From Salinibacter ruber DSM 13855 (GTDB taxonomy: Bacteria; Bacteroidota; Rhodothermia; Rhodothermales; Salinibacteraceae), in the NCBI RefSeq assembly GCF_000013045.1, contig NC_007677.1, positions 1 to 64,000 on the forward strand: DNA of 64,000 nucleotides, written 5' to 3'. Of the stretch, positions 32,287 through 41,982 are shown in pieces. The first letter of the stretch is position 1; the number at the start of each line of letters is the position of its first letter. Under the pieces are notes generated by a model. That model had not been told where the DNA came from. It made no database searches and saw nothing but the letters and a program-made list of their open reading frames with translations. The position numbers and the translations under genes were made by a program.

Positions 32287-33117
32287 TCAGTCGCCGAGGG
32301 CGTAGCGCGTGAATCGCGCCACCGACAGGTCGGCGTCGTCGAGCATGTCTTTTACCGACACCGACGAGTCCTTCACGAAGGCCTGCTCCATCAATACGTG
32401 GTCCTCGAAGAACCGCTCGAGCTTCCCCTCCACAATGTTGTCGATCACATGCTCGGGCTTGCCCTCGTTGACGGCGGCCTCGCGGGCCACTTCGCGCTCT
32501 TCCTCCTTCACCTCGTCGGGCACCTCGTCCCGGGTGACGGCGATCGGTTCGAGGGCGGCGACCTGCATGGCGACGTCGCGGCCGGTCTCCTCCGCCTCGC
32601 CGTCGCCGTGCACCTCCACGAGCACGCCGAGCTTCGAGCCGGGGTGGACGTACGAGATGATCTGGCCCTCCTCACTCTCGAGCACGTCGAAGCGGCGAAT
32701 CGTGAGCTTCTCGCCGATGCGGCCGGTGAGGGCCACCAACTCCTCCTCGATCGTCACGTCGTCCTCGTAGGGAAGGCTCTCCAGCGCCTCCAGGTCGTCG
32801 GGGGTCTCTTCGAGCACCCGCTCCGCCGCCGTGTCGGCGAACGACTGGAAGTCCTCGTTGCGGGCGACGAAGTCGGTCTCGCAGTTGATCTCGACGATGG
32901 CGCCGGCGTGGCCGTCGTCGGACACGGCCGTCACGACGAGGCCCTCGTCGGCCTCCACGGCGGCACGGTCGTCCGCCACCTCCTGGCCTTTCTTGCGGAG
33001 CAGGCTGACGGCCTCGTCGAAGTCGCCGTCGGTCTCCTGCAGGGCCTCTTTGCAGTCCATCATGCCGACGCCGGTGGCGTCGCGCAGCTCTTTTACCTGT
33101 TTGGCAGAAACGCTCAT
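32287..33117 (-). CDS. tsf: Translation elongation factor Ts
   Basis: Guanine nucleotide exchange factor for EF-Tu, 276 residues. The N-terminal module is [20 protein letters not shown] with [20 protein letters not shown], and the core contains [20 protein letters not shown] (the TDFV motif that contacts EF-Tu) and [15 protein letters not shown]. The C-terminal part includes [20 protein letters not shown]. It follows rpsB at 67 nt on the same strand. Confidence 0.97.
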
Positions 33118-33184
33118 GTCTCGTCAGTTGGGGAGGGATCGGGTGAAATGGGCAGCGCGGGAACGATGGAGGGGGATGTGGGCC

Positions 33185-34147
33185 CTACGCGGCCGCCTTT
33201 TTCTTCTCTTCCTTCTTCATGCGGCGCTCCTGCAGGCCTTCCTGGACGGCGTCCGTGAGGGTCGACGTCACCAGCTCGATCGAGCTCAGCGCGTCGTCGT
33301 TGACCGGAATCGGGTAGTCGATGTTCTTCGGGTTTCCGTTGGTGTCGACCATCGCGATGATCGGAATGCCGAGGTTGTTGGCTTCGCTCACCGCAATGTC
33401 TTCCCGCTGCACGTCGACGATGTAAATGGCGCTGGGCAGGTTGGCCATGTCGCGGATGCCGCCGAGCGTCTCCTCCAGCTTCTCGTGCTCGCGGAGCCGC
33501 ATCAGCTTCTCCTTCTTCTTGAGCTTGTCGAGCGTACCGTCCCGGTCCATCCGCTCGATCTCTTCCATGCGGCGAATCGACTTCCGGATCGTCTGGAAGT
33601 TGGTCATGGTGCCGCCAAGCCAGCGGTCGACCATGTGCGGCATGCCGCACTCCTCAGCGTGCTCGCGGACGATGTCCTCGGCCTGCTTCTTGGTGCCGGC
33701 GAAGAGAATCTTCTTGCCGCGCCGTGCAAACCGCTTGGCCGCCTCGGCCGCCTCGTCCAGGAGAACCTGGCTTTGCATCAGGTCGATGATGTGGATGTTG
33801 TTCCGCTCCATGAAGATGTACTTCTCCATGCGCGGATTCCACCGGCTCGTCAGGTGGCCGAAGTGGGCCCCGGCTTTCAGCAGCTCCTCGATGGTCACGC
33901 GGTGGGAGGTCTCCTCCTCCGAAGACGACTCTTCCGGCGCGTCGTCCCCATCGTCCTTGTCTTGGGGCGCGGCGTCGGGGGCATCTTCGTCGGGGGCGTT
34001 CTCGTCGGGCGCGTCTGCATCGGTGTCCGCAGCGGCTGCCTCGCCCGTGGAGTCCGAAGCGGTGTCGTCCGGGGTTTGAGGGGCGTCTTCGTCGGGGGCA
34101 TCTTCGTCCTGAACGTCAGGGGTGTCCGTAGTCGTCTCGTCAGCCAT
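33185..34147 (-). CDS. rpsB: Ribosomal protein S2 (uS2) with a long acidic N-terminal extension
   Basis: Small-subunit protein, 320 residues instead of the usual 230-260. The canonical part begins at about residue 82 (HRVTIEELLKAGAHFGHLTS) and contains RWNPRMEKYIFMERNNIHII, RWLGGTMTNFQTIRKSI and IVDVQREDIAVSEANNLGIP. The first 81 residues, from MADETTTDTPDVQDEDAPDE, are almost only Asp, Glu, Ala, Pro, Thr and Ser with a recurring DEDAPDE-type unit, so they are probably disordered. The start at 34147 precedes this extension; the frame is open to 34279, but that part is not S2-like. A 3' Lys-rich tail (KKEEKKKAAA) adds the opposite charge. Confidence 0.95.
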   Translation of the reverse strand: MADETTTDTPDVQDEDAPDEDAPQTPDDTASDSTGEAAAADTDADAPDENAPDEDAPDAAPQDKDDGDDAPEESSSEEETSHRVTIEELLKAGAHFGHLTSRWNPRMEKYIFMERNNIHIIDLMQSQVLLDEAAEAAKRFARRGKKILFAGTKKQAEDIVREHAEECGMPHMVDRWLGGTMTNFQTIRKSIRRMEEIERMDRDGTLDKLKKKEKLMRLREHEKLEETLGGIRDMANLPSAIYIVDVQREDIAVSEANNLGIPIIAMVDTNGNPKNIDYPIPVNDDALSSIELVTSTLTDAVQEGLQERRMKKEEKKKAAA

Positions 34148-34419
34148 AGTAGAATCTACAAATGCGTGGGAGATTGGGTTTGCACTACTACGACCGTCGC
34201 CTGCGCAGCGAAACCACGGTTCGGGGGGAGGTTGGGGCGTGGAAGTGGAACGGCACAAGATCCTCTGCGCCGCTCCCACGCGCCCGTGCTCTCAACCCAA
34301 GGCGCGGTCAACCCACTGTCGCATCGGGCCGTATGGTTGATTGGTGCAGCGTTGAACGGCGGAGGCCGGGCGCTGAACGAACCCCGTTCGGGGCGCGGCG
34401 CCGCGCCATTCGCGACTGT

Positions 34420-34818
34420 CTAACGCTTGCTGTACTGGCTCTTCTTCCGGGCGCCGGGCTGGCCGTACTTCTTGCGCTCGACCATCCGGTCGTCGCGGGT
34501 CAGGTAGCCGGCGTCGCGGAGGGGGGCGCGCAGCTCCTCGTCGTACTCGACGAGGGCGCGGGCAATGCCAAGCCGAATGGCCTCGGCCTGTCCGGTGAGG
34601 CCGCCGCCGGAAGCGTTGACCTTCACGTTGAACTGACCAATCGTGTCGGTCACGTCGAAGGGCTGGTCGAGGGTGCGGCGGCGCCAGGCAACCGGAAAGT
34701 AGTCCTCGGCGTCTCGCTCGTTGACGACGAAACTGGAGCCGTCGCCCGGGCGCAGATACACACGCGCCGTGGAGGTCTTACGGCGCCCAATGGCCTGGTA
34801 TTGGGTCATCTTGGGCAT
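34420..34818 (-). CDS. rpsI: Ribosomal protein S9 (uS9)
   Basis: Small-subunit protein of 132 residues. The N-terminus is QYQAIGRRKTSTARVYLRPG, the middle includes NVKVNASGGGLTGQAEAIRL and GIARALVEYDEELRAPLRDA, and the C-terminal tail RKKYGQPGARKKSQYSKR ends with the invariant KR that reaches the P-site tRNA. It is preceded by rplM at 54 nt, the universal L13-S9 pair. The 272-nt gap to rpsB shows no gene. Confidence 0.97.
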   Translation of the reverse strand: MPKMTQYQAIGRRKTSTARVYLRPGDGSSFVVNERDAEDYFPVAWRRRTLDQPFDVTDTIGQFNVKVNASGGGLTGQAEAIRLGIARALVEYDEELRAPLRDAGYLTRDDRMVERKKYGQPGARKKSQYSKR

Positions 34819-34872
34819 AGGAACGGAATCGGGATTTCGGAAAAGTGCGTCGGCAAAAGAACAGGCGAACCG

Positions 34873-35319
34873 CTACGCGTTGTCGAGCGGCTCGGGCTGC
34901 TGGGCCTCGTGGGGGTGGTCCGGGCCGGCGTAGACCTTCAGCTTTTTGAACGTATCCCGCCCGAGGGGACCGGTGGGCAGCATGCCCTCCACGGCCTCCC
35001 TAATAATATACGTGGGCTTGTCTGCACGCATCTCTTCGGGGGAGTGGGAGTGATCGCCGCCCGGGTACCCGCTGTACTCGTGGTACTCCTTCTGCTTCTC
35101 CTTCTTGCCTGTGAACCGGGCCTTGTCCGCATTCACCACGATCACGTAGTCGCCCGTGTCCACGTGCGGCGTGAAGGTCGGCTTGTGCTTGCCGCGGAGC
35201 ACGCGAGCAATTTGGGAGGCAAGGCGGCCCACGACCTGGTTCGTGGCGTCCACGACGTACCAGTCGCGCTCCACCTCGTCCGGCTTGGCGTTAAAGGTCT
35301 TGAAGCTTTGCGTGTCCAT
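34873..35319 (-). CDS. rplM: Ribosomal protein L13 (uL13)
   Basis: Large-subunit protein of 148 residues from [20 protein letters not shown]. The family blocks [60 protein letters not shown] and [20 protein letters not shown] are all present. An in-frame ATG 8 codons upstream (35343) is less likely. It is the first gene of the minus-strand ribosomal block and its promoter must lie in the A/T-rich part of the gap upstream (near 35470-35500). Confidence 0.97.
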   Translation of the reverse strand: MDTQSFKTFNAKPDEVERDWYVVDATNQVVGRLASQIARVLRGKHKPTFTPHVDTGDYVIVVNADKARFTGKKEKQKEYHEYSGYPGGDHSHSPEEMRADKPTYIIREAVEGMLPTGPLGRDTFKKLKVYAGPDHPHEAQQPEPLDNA

Positions 35320-35689
35320 CGGTCGGAATCCGTCGGTTGGCACAGGTCCGGAGGACGAGGCGGATGCACGAGGTGGTGCAACACCACGAGAATGCCCCGC
35401 AAGGCGGAGAAGCCCGCCGGGGGCGGAGGCATCAGCAGCGTGCGAAATGCTCTTCGGCGCCGCGTCCCCACATCAAAAGATTTATTGCAGTCACTGTCGC
35501 ACGGATGAGGGCGGACCAGGTTTTCGCGCCCCGAAGGGATTCCTGTAATCTTGACGGAGGTGGGGGCGGGAAGAGGGGGGGCGAAACGGGAGGGGCCCCG
35601 CCGGAGGTCGGGACGAAGAGGAACTCTGACCGGGGGGGATCATTCCAATTGGGCTTCGTAGCGCTGACTGAATGGTCCCGCTCGGTCGC
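35320..35689. other. Divergent promoter region between rplM and yceD
   Basis: 370 nt between two operons transcribed away from each other. The most A/T-rich spot (35472-35493, TCAAAAGATTTATTGCAGTC) is a plausible promoter site for rplM, but no clear -35/-10 pair can be assigned. No small gene or RNA structure is convincing. Confidence 0.4.
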
Positions 35690-36193
35690 ATGCTGACCAT
35701 CGACATCACGTCCCTTTCGACGGGCATCCACCATGTGGAGTTCGCCCCTTCGGCGAGCCAGGCCGACCTGGACCCCACCACGTTCAGCGACGTGCAGGTC
35801 GACGCGGAGCTGCAGTATCACCGCGACCGCATTCTGGTGAAGATGCACGCGACGGCCACGGCCGAGCTGACGTGCGATCGCACCCTTCAGCCCTACGACG
35901 AGGCCCTGGAGGGCCAGTACAACGTGCTCTTCGGGCCGCCGTCCATGGTGGGGCAGGAGGGGGACGAGTTCGAGGAGGTGCGGCCGCTCGACGCCTCCGA
36001 CCGGGAGATCGACCTCACGGACATGGTCCGCGACACGCTGCTCCTCGCCATTCCGCAGCGTCGCATTGCCCCGGGGGCCGAAGACGAGCCCATTGAACGA
36101 GAGTTCGGGGGCACGGACGACGCCGACGAGGACGACAGTGCCCCCGTTGACCCACGCTGGAGTGCCCTGGAAGAGCTGAAAGACGATGAGTAG
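35690..36193 (+). CDS. YceD/DUF177 family protein
   Basis: Conserved protein encoded beside rpmF in most bacteria and linked to rRNA processing and ribosome assembly. The 167 residues start MLTIDITSLSTGIHHVEF; the core has ILVKMHATATAELTCDRTLQ (the spot where many homologues have a CxxC pair; here only the first Cys remains) and EIDLTDMVRDTLLLAIPQRR, the most conserved block. The C-terminus is very acidic. rpmF follows 169 nt downstream, the standard order. An in-frame start 6 codons earlier (35672) is possible. Confidence 0.88.
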   Translation: MLTIDITSLSTGIHHVEFAPSASQADLDPTTFSDVQVDAELQYHRDRILVKMHATATAELTCDRTLQPYDEALEGQYNVLFGPPSMVGQEGDEFEEVRPLDASDREIDLTDMVRDTLLLAIPQRRIAPGAEDEPIEREFGGTDDADEDDSAPVDPRWSALEELKDDE

Positions 36194-36362
36194 CGCCGTG
36201 CGCCCTCGTCAGGCCCGCTCCACCGGTATAAATTCTACGCGAAATGAGGCCGGGCTTCTGAACACCGACGGGGATCCTTCCATCATACGGGAGCCTTTGC
36301 CCGAGGCGCTTGGCGGACTTCCGCCACGAATTCGACGTTCATTGTCCCGACGACCCTGAGTC

Positions 36363-36560
36363 ATGGCTGTCCCGAAACGACGACATTCGAAGTCGCGCAC
36401 CCGAAAGCGCCGCTCGACCTATTACAATGAGCTGGAGCCCCCCCAGCTCATGGAGTGCAATAACTGTGGCAACCCGAAGGTGATGCACCGGGCGTGCAAG
36501 CACTGCGGGCACTACCGCGGCCGTCAGGTTATCGAGCCGTCCGACGAGCTGATCGCGTAG
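36363..36560 (+). CDS. rpmF: Ribosomal protein L32 (bL32)
   Basis: Large-subunit protein of 65 residues: MAVPKRRHSKSRTRKRRSTY is the invariant L32 start, and a zinc ribbon follows with CNNCGNPKVMHRACKHCGHY, two Cys pairs intact. The zinc-binding form contrasts with the zinc-free L33 in this window. It precedes plsX, giving the common yceD-rpmF-plsX-fab order. Confidence 0.97.
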   Translation: MAVPKRRHSKSRTRKRRSTYYNELEPPQLMECNNCGNPKVMHRACKHCGHYRGRQVIEPSDELIA

Positions 36561-36836
36561 GGGATGGAACGGGCAGTCGCCCGGCACCTCCCCACCGATG
36601 CGGCCCGCATTCGGGGCCGGCCCATCCCATGCGTCGCGCGTCCTGCCCCGGGTTGGCTACTTTTTTGTCGGGTCTTCGTTCCGAACACGGAGGCGCGTCC
36701 GGCGATTGTCTCTGCGTACGCCTATGTTTGCGCCGGAGTGGCGCCGCACTTCTGAGGGGAACAGTGCCCTCCCTTCCGGCGAGACGACAGGCGTCTCTCC
36801 GGCACGCATGTTCTGGCAGACACACGGACGGTTCGT

Positions 36837-37853
36837 ATGGCAGCATCGCGTATCGCAGTGGACGCAATGGGGGGCGACAACGCCCCGGAAGCAGTCGTGG
36901 AGGGGGCCATTCAGGCCCTCCACCAGACGGAGGGCGAGCTGTCGGTGCTCCTCGTGGGCCCCGAAGAGCAGCTCCACGGCCTTCTGGCGTCGCGCCCGGA
37001 GGCGCCTGAAGAGCGGCTCCGCATTGTCGATGCCCCCGAGGCAATTGGCATGGGAGAGACGCCGTCGACCGCCGTCAAGCAGAAGCCCAATTCGTCCATC
37101 CACCAGGGCCTTGCGGCGCATCACGACGATCACGCCGACGCCTTCGTGAGCGCCGGCAACACGGGCGCCATCATGGCGGCGTCCATGTTCATCCTGCAGC
37201 GCATCCCGGGTGTGGAGCGCCCGTCGATCGCCGGGTTCTTCCCGACCCTGAAGGGGTCCTCCGTGGTCCTCGACATCGGGAGCAACGTCGACTGCAAGCC
37301 GGCTCATCTCCTCCAGTTCGCCCGAATGGGCACCGTCTACGCACGGCAGGTCCTCAAGACCGACCCGCCGTCGGTCGGGCTTCTCAACATCGGCGAAGAG
37401 CCGGGCAAGGGCAACGAGCAAGTCAAGGCGGCCCACGAATTGCTCCGAGACGCCGACGATGTGCACTTCGTGGGCAACGTAGAGGGGGGCGACCTGCTCT
37501 TTTACGCCGCCGACATCATTATCTGCGACGGGTTTGTTGGAAACGCCCTCCTCAAGTTTGGGGAAAGCATGTCGACGGTCCTGTCGGACATGTGTCAGCA
37601 GGAGATGGAGCGCCAGGGCCTCGCCCCCGACGAACAGAAGCTCGTGGCGGGGGTGCTCGACGAGGTGCGCGAGGGGTTCGATCCGGAAGCCCTGGGCGGA
37701 GCGCCGCTCCTCGGGGTCAACGGAAATGTGCTCGTGGGGCACGGGCGCTCCACGGCGGACGTGATTGCCCAGATGATTCACTCGGCCCGCACCATCGCCA
37801 CCGAGAACGTCGCCCACGCCTTGGAAGAAGCGTTTCAGTCCTCCTCCGCGTAG
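36837..37853 (+). CDS. plsX: Phosphate acyltransferase PlsX
   Basis: Makes acyl-phosphate from acyl-ACP for phospholipid synthesis, 338 residues. Conserved blocks are RIAVDAMGGDNAPEAVVEGA at the N-terminus, VSAGNTGAIMAASMFILQRI, VVLDIGSNVDCKPAHLLQFA, VGLLNIGEEPGKGNEQVKAA, NVEGGDLLFYAADIIICDGF and GAPLLGVNGNVLVGHGRST. It heads a fatty-acid cluster with fabH 43 nt downstream. The product is complete. Confidence 0.97.
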   Translation: MAASRIAVDAMGGDNAPEAVVEGAIQALHQTEGELSVLLVGPEEQLHGLLASRPEAPEERLRIVDAPEAIGMGETPSTAVKQKPNSSIHQGLAAHHDDHADAFVSAGNTGAIMAASMFILQRIPGVERPSIAGFFPTLKGSSVVLDIGSNVDCKPAHLLQFARMGTVYARQVLKTDPPSVGLLNIGEEPGKGNEQVKAAHELLRDADDVHFVGNVEGGDLLFYAADIIICDGFVGNALLKFGESMSTVLSDMCQQEMERQGLAPDEQKLVAGVLDEVREGFDPEALGGAPLLGVNGNVLVGHGRSTADVIAQMIHSARTIATENVAHALEEAFQSSSA

Positions 37854-37896
37854 TGCCCGGGCGGGTCCCGTCTTCTTCGCACTGTCCGTTTGTCCC

Positions 37897-38901
37897 ATGC
37901 CTTCCCCCTCGTCCGCTTCCCCGCAGGCCGCCATCACGTCTGTCGGCCACTACCTTCCCGAGACGCGGCTCACCAACGGCGACCTGGAGGAAATGGTGGA
38001 GACCAGCGACGAGTGGATCCGCACGCGGACCGGCATCCAGGAACGGCGCATCCTCGGGGACGACGGCAAGGCAACGGCCTTCATGGCGACGGCGGCCGCC
38101 CAGGAGGCCCTCGACAGCCGCGGCATCGAGCCGGACGCGGTGGACCTGATCGTCGTCGCCACGGTGACGCCCGACATGCTCTTCCCGGCCACGGCCTGCC
38201 TCGTGCAGGACAACCTCGGGGCGTCGAATGCGTGGGGGTTTGACCTGTCGGCGGCGTGTAGCGGCTTTATCTACGCCCTTACGACGGGGGCCCAGTTCAT
38301 CGAGACGGGCCAGGCCGAGACGGTGCTCGTGATCGGGGCCGACAAGATGAGCTCGATCGTCGACTACACGGACCGCACCACCTGCATCCTCTTTGGGGAC
38401 GCGGCGGGGGCGGTGGTGCTGGAGGCCGACGAGGAGGCGGGGCTCCACGACGCGGTCCACCACGTCGACGGGGAGCACAGCGAACTGCTGCGCATGCGAG
38501 GGGGCGGCAGCCTCAACCCGCCGACCCACGAGACCGTCGACGCGCACATGCACTATCTCCAGCAGGAGGGACGGCAGGTCTTCAAGCTCGCCGTGAACCG
38601 GATGGCGAACGTATGCAGGGAGGTGCTGGACCGCAATGGCCTCGACGCGGCGGGGGTGGACTACCTCGTGCCCCACCAGGCCAACCAGCGCATCATCGAC
38701 GCGACCGCGAAGCAGCTCGGGCTCTCCTCCGAGCAGGTCATGGTCAACATCGACCGCTACGGCAACACCACCGCCGCGACGATTCCGCTGTGCCTGTACG
38801 ACTGGGAGGACGAGCTGGAGCGGGGGGACGACCTCATCGTGACGGCCTTCGGCGGCGGCTTGACCTGGGGCGCCGGGCACCTCACCTGGGCCTACGGCTG
38901 A
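37897..38901 (+). CDS. fabH: Beta-ketoacyl-ACP synthase III
   Basis: Starts fatty-acid chains by condensing acyl-CoA with malonyl-ACP, 334 residues. The catalytic triad is present: C121 in SAACSGFIYAL, H260 in VPHQANQRIID and N290 in RYGNTTAATIP. Other family marks are TSDEWIRTRTGIQERRI and the C-terminal FGGGLTWGAGHLTWAYG. It lies between plsX and fabD. For an organism with branched-chain lipids this enzyme would choose the primer, but specificity cannot be read here. Confidence 0.97.
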   Translation: MPSPSSASPQAAITSVGHYLPETRLTNGDLEEMVETSDEWIRTRTGIQERRILGDDGKATAFMATAAAQEALDSRGIEPDAVDLIVVATVTPDMLFPATACLVQDNLGASNAWGFDLSAACSGFIYALTTGAQFIETGQAETVLVIGADKMSSIVDYTDRTTCILFGDAAGAVVLEADEEAGLHDAVHHVDGEHSELLRMRGGGSLNPPTHETVDAHMHYLQQEGRQVFKLAVNRMANVCREVLDRNGLDAAGVDYLVPHQANQRIIDATAKQLGLSSEQVMVNIDRYGNTTAATIPLCLYDWEDELERGDDLIVTAFGGGLTWGAGHLTWAYG

Positions 38902-38987
38902 CGATGGAAAGGCGACCGGGGGCGCCGGTCGCCCGTCCTCATTGCGATCCTGAGCGCACCTCTCGAACCTTGCACTTTAATCGTGAC

Positions 38988-39926
38988 ATGGCAACTGCAT
39001 TTCTTTTTCCCGGACAGGGCTCGCAGGCCGTGGGGATGGGGCACGAGCTCTACGAACAGCACGACGAAGCCCGTGCCTGCTTCGAGGCCGCCAACGACCT
39101 CCTCGATTCTGACCTGCTCTCGTTGATGTTCGGGCTGGGGGCGGAGGCGGACACGGCGACCGAAAAGCTGAAGCAGACGGAGATCACGCAGCCGGCCCTC
39201 TACACGCACAGCCTGGCGGCCATGGCGGTGCTCGACGCGGGCGGCCCGGAGCCCGACATGGTGGCAGGGCATAGCCTTGGGGAGTACAGCGCGCTGGCGG
39301 CCGCGGGGGCCCTGTCGTTCGAAGATGGCCTGCGGGTGGTGCGCCGGCGCGGAGAGCTCATGGGCGAGGCCGGCGAGCGGCGCCCGGGCCGCATGGCGGC
39401 CGTGCTGGGGGCCGATACGGCCCACGTCGAAGAGGTGTGCGAAGACATCTCCGCGAACGGGGACGGGGTGGTGCGGCCCGCGAACTACAACGCTCCGGGC
39501 CAGATCGTCATTTCCGGCGACGTGGAGGCGGTGGAGCAGGCGACGGAGGCGGTGGAGGGGCGCGCCATGCCGCTGCCGGTCAGCGGGGCCTTCCACTCGC
39601 CCCTCATGGAGTACGCCCGCGAAGGGCTCGCGGAGGTGCTCGACGCGGTCCCCGTCGAGGCGCCCCGCTGCCCCGTGTACCCGAACGTGACGGCCGAGCC
39701 GACGACGGACCCCGATGAGATTCGGCGCTGCCTGAGGGAGCAGCTCCTCTCGCCGGTGCAGTGGGCGCCCACGCTTCGCCGCATGCAGGAAGACGGCGCC
39801 GCCCGCTTCGTGGAGGTAGGAACAGGACAGGTGCTGCAGGGCCTCGTGGGCCGCACGCTGGACGAAGAGGCCGAGGCGATGGGGGCCGGCACCCCCGAAG
39901 AGATTGCGCGTCTGACGGAGGCGTAG
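38988..39926 (+). CDS. fabD: Malonyl-CoA-ACP transacylase
   Basis: Transfers malonyl from CoA to ACP, 312 residues from MATAFLFPGQGSQAVGMG. The nucleophile is S96 in AGHSLGEYSALAAAG and the partner His is H203 in SGAFHSPLM; FVEVGTGQVLQGLV closes the family signature. The frame remains open far upstream inside fabH, so the start is set by homology. It is 86 nt after fabH. A lipoprotein gene separates it from fabG. Confidence 0.97.
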   Translation: MATAFLFPGQGSQAVGMGHELYEQHDEARACFEAANDLLDSDLLSLMFGLGAEADTATEKLKQTEITQPALYTHSLAAMAVLDAGGPEPDMVAGHSLGEYSALAAAGALSFEDGLRVVRRRGELMGEAGERRPGRMAAVLGADTAHVEEVCEDISANGDGVVRPANYNAPGQIVISGDVEAVEQATEAVEGRAMPLPVSGAFHSPLMEYAREGLAEVLDAVPVEAPRCPVYPNVTAEPTTDPDEIRRCLREQLLSPVQWAPTLRRMQEDGAARFVEVGTGQVLQGLVGRTLDEEAEAMGAGTPEEIARLTEA

Positions 39927-40026
39927 CCACGGACCCGGGCGGGGAACGCGTGTCGGGGGGACGAGTGCTACACCCTGCACAGTGCAGATGCTGAATGCCG
40001 GTCTCCGTTCCAACCGCCGCAATCCC

Positions 40027-40833
40027 ATGGGTGCATTCGCCCTGCCGCCTCCCCGCTCCTCGCTTCGCTGGCTCTTCGGGGCGTGCCTCGCCGCGATGGC
40101 CCTCGTGGGGTGCGGCGGGGGCAACGCCTACTCGGTCGACGAGGGCAAAATCTCCCAGCGGTTCCTGCCCGCGGAACGAACCGTGGATCACCATCCCGAC
40201 TCCGTGAAGGCCCTCACCATTGCGGCGGCCGACGGCAAGATTCAGTTCGAGGTCGAGCGCGACTTCGAGTCGCTCACCGAAAAGTGGTCCGCGAGCTTCC
40301 AAAACATCGGGACGGGGCCCAGCATCCGAGACCGCACCTACGCAACCTTCTGGAGCCTCGAGCTCTCGCTCATGTCCCTCCAGCCGGAGAGGGGGGTGCT
40401 GTCCCTGCGCGAGGAGCAGGCCCGAGACGTTCTTGACGAGCGGCGCAAGGAGTACGCCGAGACAATTCACATCGACGTGTACTGGTTCGTCGGGCGGGGC
40501 AGGGACGGCATCATCACAGGGCCCAGCGCCCGCACGGAGCTTCACGTGGGCGGGAATACGTACCGCCCCGTTCAGTCGGACCACGGCCCCCTCCGTGAGG
40601 CCTTCGTGGCGGGCGGCGAGACCGCGCTGTATCGCCGCAACTCGCTTTACTTCTCCCGGCGGGTGGAGGGAACCGACATTCTCGCCGACGCCTCCGGCAT
40701 GAAGCTCCGCGTCCGCCGGACGGGCGGGGGTGGACGGCAGGAGTTTGCCTGGCGGTGGGGCGAGGGGAACACCGCCCGGGGCCTGAAAAAGGGCGTTCGT
40801 GACGACGACGCCGGGCGCTCCTCCCGGCGATGA
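40027..40833 (+). CDS. Lipoprotein of unknown function within the fab cluster
   Basis: Not recognised. A lipoprotein signal is clear: basic region MGAFALPPPRSSLRWLF, hydrophobic ACLAAMALVG and Cys in LVGCGGGN. The 268-residue mature part contains beta-rich stretches (EGTDILADASGMKLRVRRTG; EYAETIHIDVYWFVGRGRDG) and no catalytic motif I can name. The alternative upstream ATG (39982) would add 15 residues before the signal and is less likely. It lies on the same strand between fabD and fabG, where a gene of this type is not usual, so it may be an insertion into the operon. Confidence 0.75.
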   Translation: MGAFALPPPRSSLRWLFGACLAAMALVGCGGGNAYSVDEGKISQRFLPAERTVDHHPDSVKALTIAAADGKIQFEVERDFESLTEKWSASFQNIGTGPSIRDRTYATFWSLELSLMSLQPERGVLSLREEQARDVLDERRKEYAETIHIDVYWFVGRGRDGIITGPSARTELHVGGNTYRPVQSDHGPLREAFVAGGETALYRRNSLYFSRRVEGTDILADASGMKLRVRRTGGGGRQEFAWRWGEGNTARGLKKGVRDDDAGRSSRR

Positions 40834-41016
40834 CGGGACCGGTTCTTCGCCAGCGACGTCCTCATCTGCCGGCGGACCCGGACGTCGATTCCCGACCGGC
40901 CCGACCGACTGTGTGGACCGCGTGCAGCCTTGCCTTTCTGGACGGGATTGCCAATCTTCCGAAATTGGCGGGGCTTCTCCTCACCACACTGCTCACAGCA
41001 CGCAGTCCTCCGCACT

Positions 41017-41766
41017 ATGCAGGTCGACCTTCACGGCTCCACGGTTCTCGTCACCGGCGGCACGCGCGGCATCGGCCGTGCCCTCGTCGAGGCCTTCGCC
41101 GAGGCCGGGGCCCACGTGGCGTTTACGTTCCGCTCGTCGACCGACGCGGCGGCGGCCCTCGTCGAGTCGCTCGAAGAACAGGGCACCGAGACGCTGTCGC
41201 TGCAGGGGGACGTGGCCGACCTCGACGCCGCCCAGGCCCACGTCAACGCGGTGACGGAGCACTTTGGGTCGCTCGATGTGCTCGTCAACAACGCCGGCAT
41301 CACGCGGGACGGGCTCCTGCTCCGCATGGGGGAGGACGACTGGGACGACGTGATCGACACGAACCTGAAGGGCACCTTCAACTTCTGCAAGGCGGCGTAC
41401 ATGCCCATGATGCGCCAGCAGAGCGGCTCGATCGTCAACATTTCCTCCGTCGTCGGCACCACGGGCAACGCGGGCCAGACGAACTACGCCGCCTCCAAGG
41501 CCGGCATCGTCGGCTTCTCGAAGAGCCTCGCCAAGGAGCTCGGGGGCCGCAACGTGACGGTCAACGTGGTGGCGCCGGGGTACGTGCAGACCGACATGAC
41601 CGACGAGCTCGACGAGGAGACGCGGGACTCCATCCTCGACGCGGTGCCGCTCGATCGGCTCGCCACGACCGAAGAAATCGCCGAGGCGGTTTTGTTTCTG
41701 GCGGCCCCGGCCTCCGACTACATCACCGGGCACGTCCTGCAGGTGAACGGAGGGCTCTCGATGTAG
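41017..41766 (+). CDS. fabG: 3-oxoacyl-ACP reductase
   Basis: NADPH-dependent reductase of the fatty-acid elongation cycle, 249 residues from MQVDLHGSTVLVTGGTRGIG. It is an SDR with TGGTRGIG, LVNNAGITRDGLLLRM (FabG-specific), NISSVVGTTGNAGQTNYAAS with the catalytic Ser, Tyr157 and Lys161, and C-terminal ITGHVLQVNGGLSM. The ATG at 41017 is the conserved start. acpP and fabF, which usually follow, are not here; the next gene is a helicase. Confidence 0.97.
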   Translation: MQVDLHGSTVLVTGGTRGIGRALVEAFAEAGAHVAFTFRSSTDAAAALVESLEEQGTETLSLQGDVADLDAAQAHVNAVTEHFGSLDVLVNNAGITRDGLLLRMGEDDWDDVIDTNLKGTFNFCKAAYMPMMRQQSGSIVNISSVVGTTGNAGQTNYAASKAGIVGFSKSLAKELGGRNVTVNVVAPGYVQTDMTDELDEETRDSILDAVPLDRLATTEEIAEAVLFLAAPASDYITGHVLQVNGGLSM

Positions 41767-41982
41767 GCACGACCCCGCCGCCGCCGTCCCCGCTTTTTGC
41801 ATTCCGTTAAGGAATAAGAGGATCGATCACGGGAGGGCTCACGTTGTACTCGTGTTGCTTTAGTGTACCACTCTTCTCGTCTTTGACCGGTCGTGCGACG
41901 GAGCACGCTCGACGCCCGGCCGGAGGGTTTCATCCTGCCCCCTTTCGACGTCCCCGAAACCTGACCCCGAGTCGTTTGCCGC

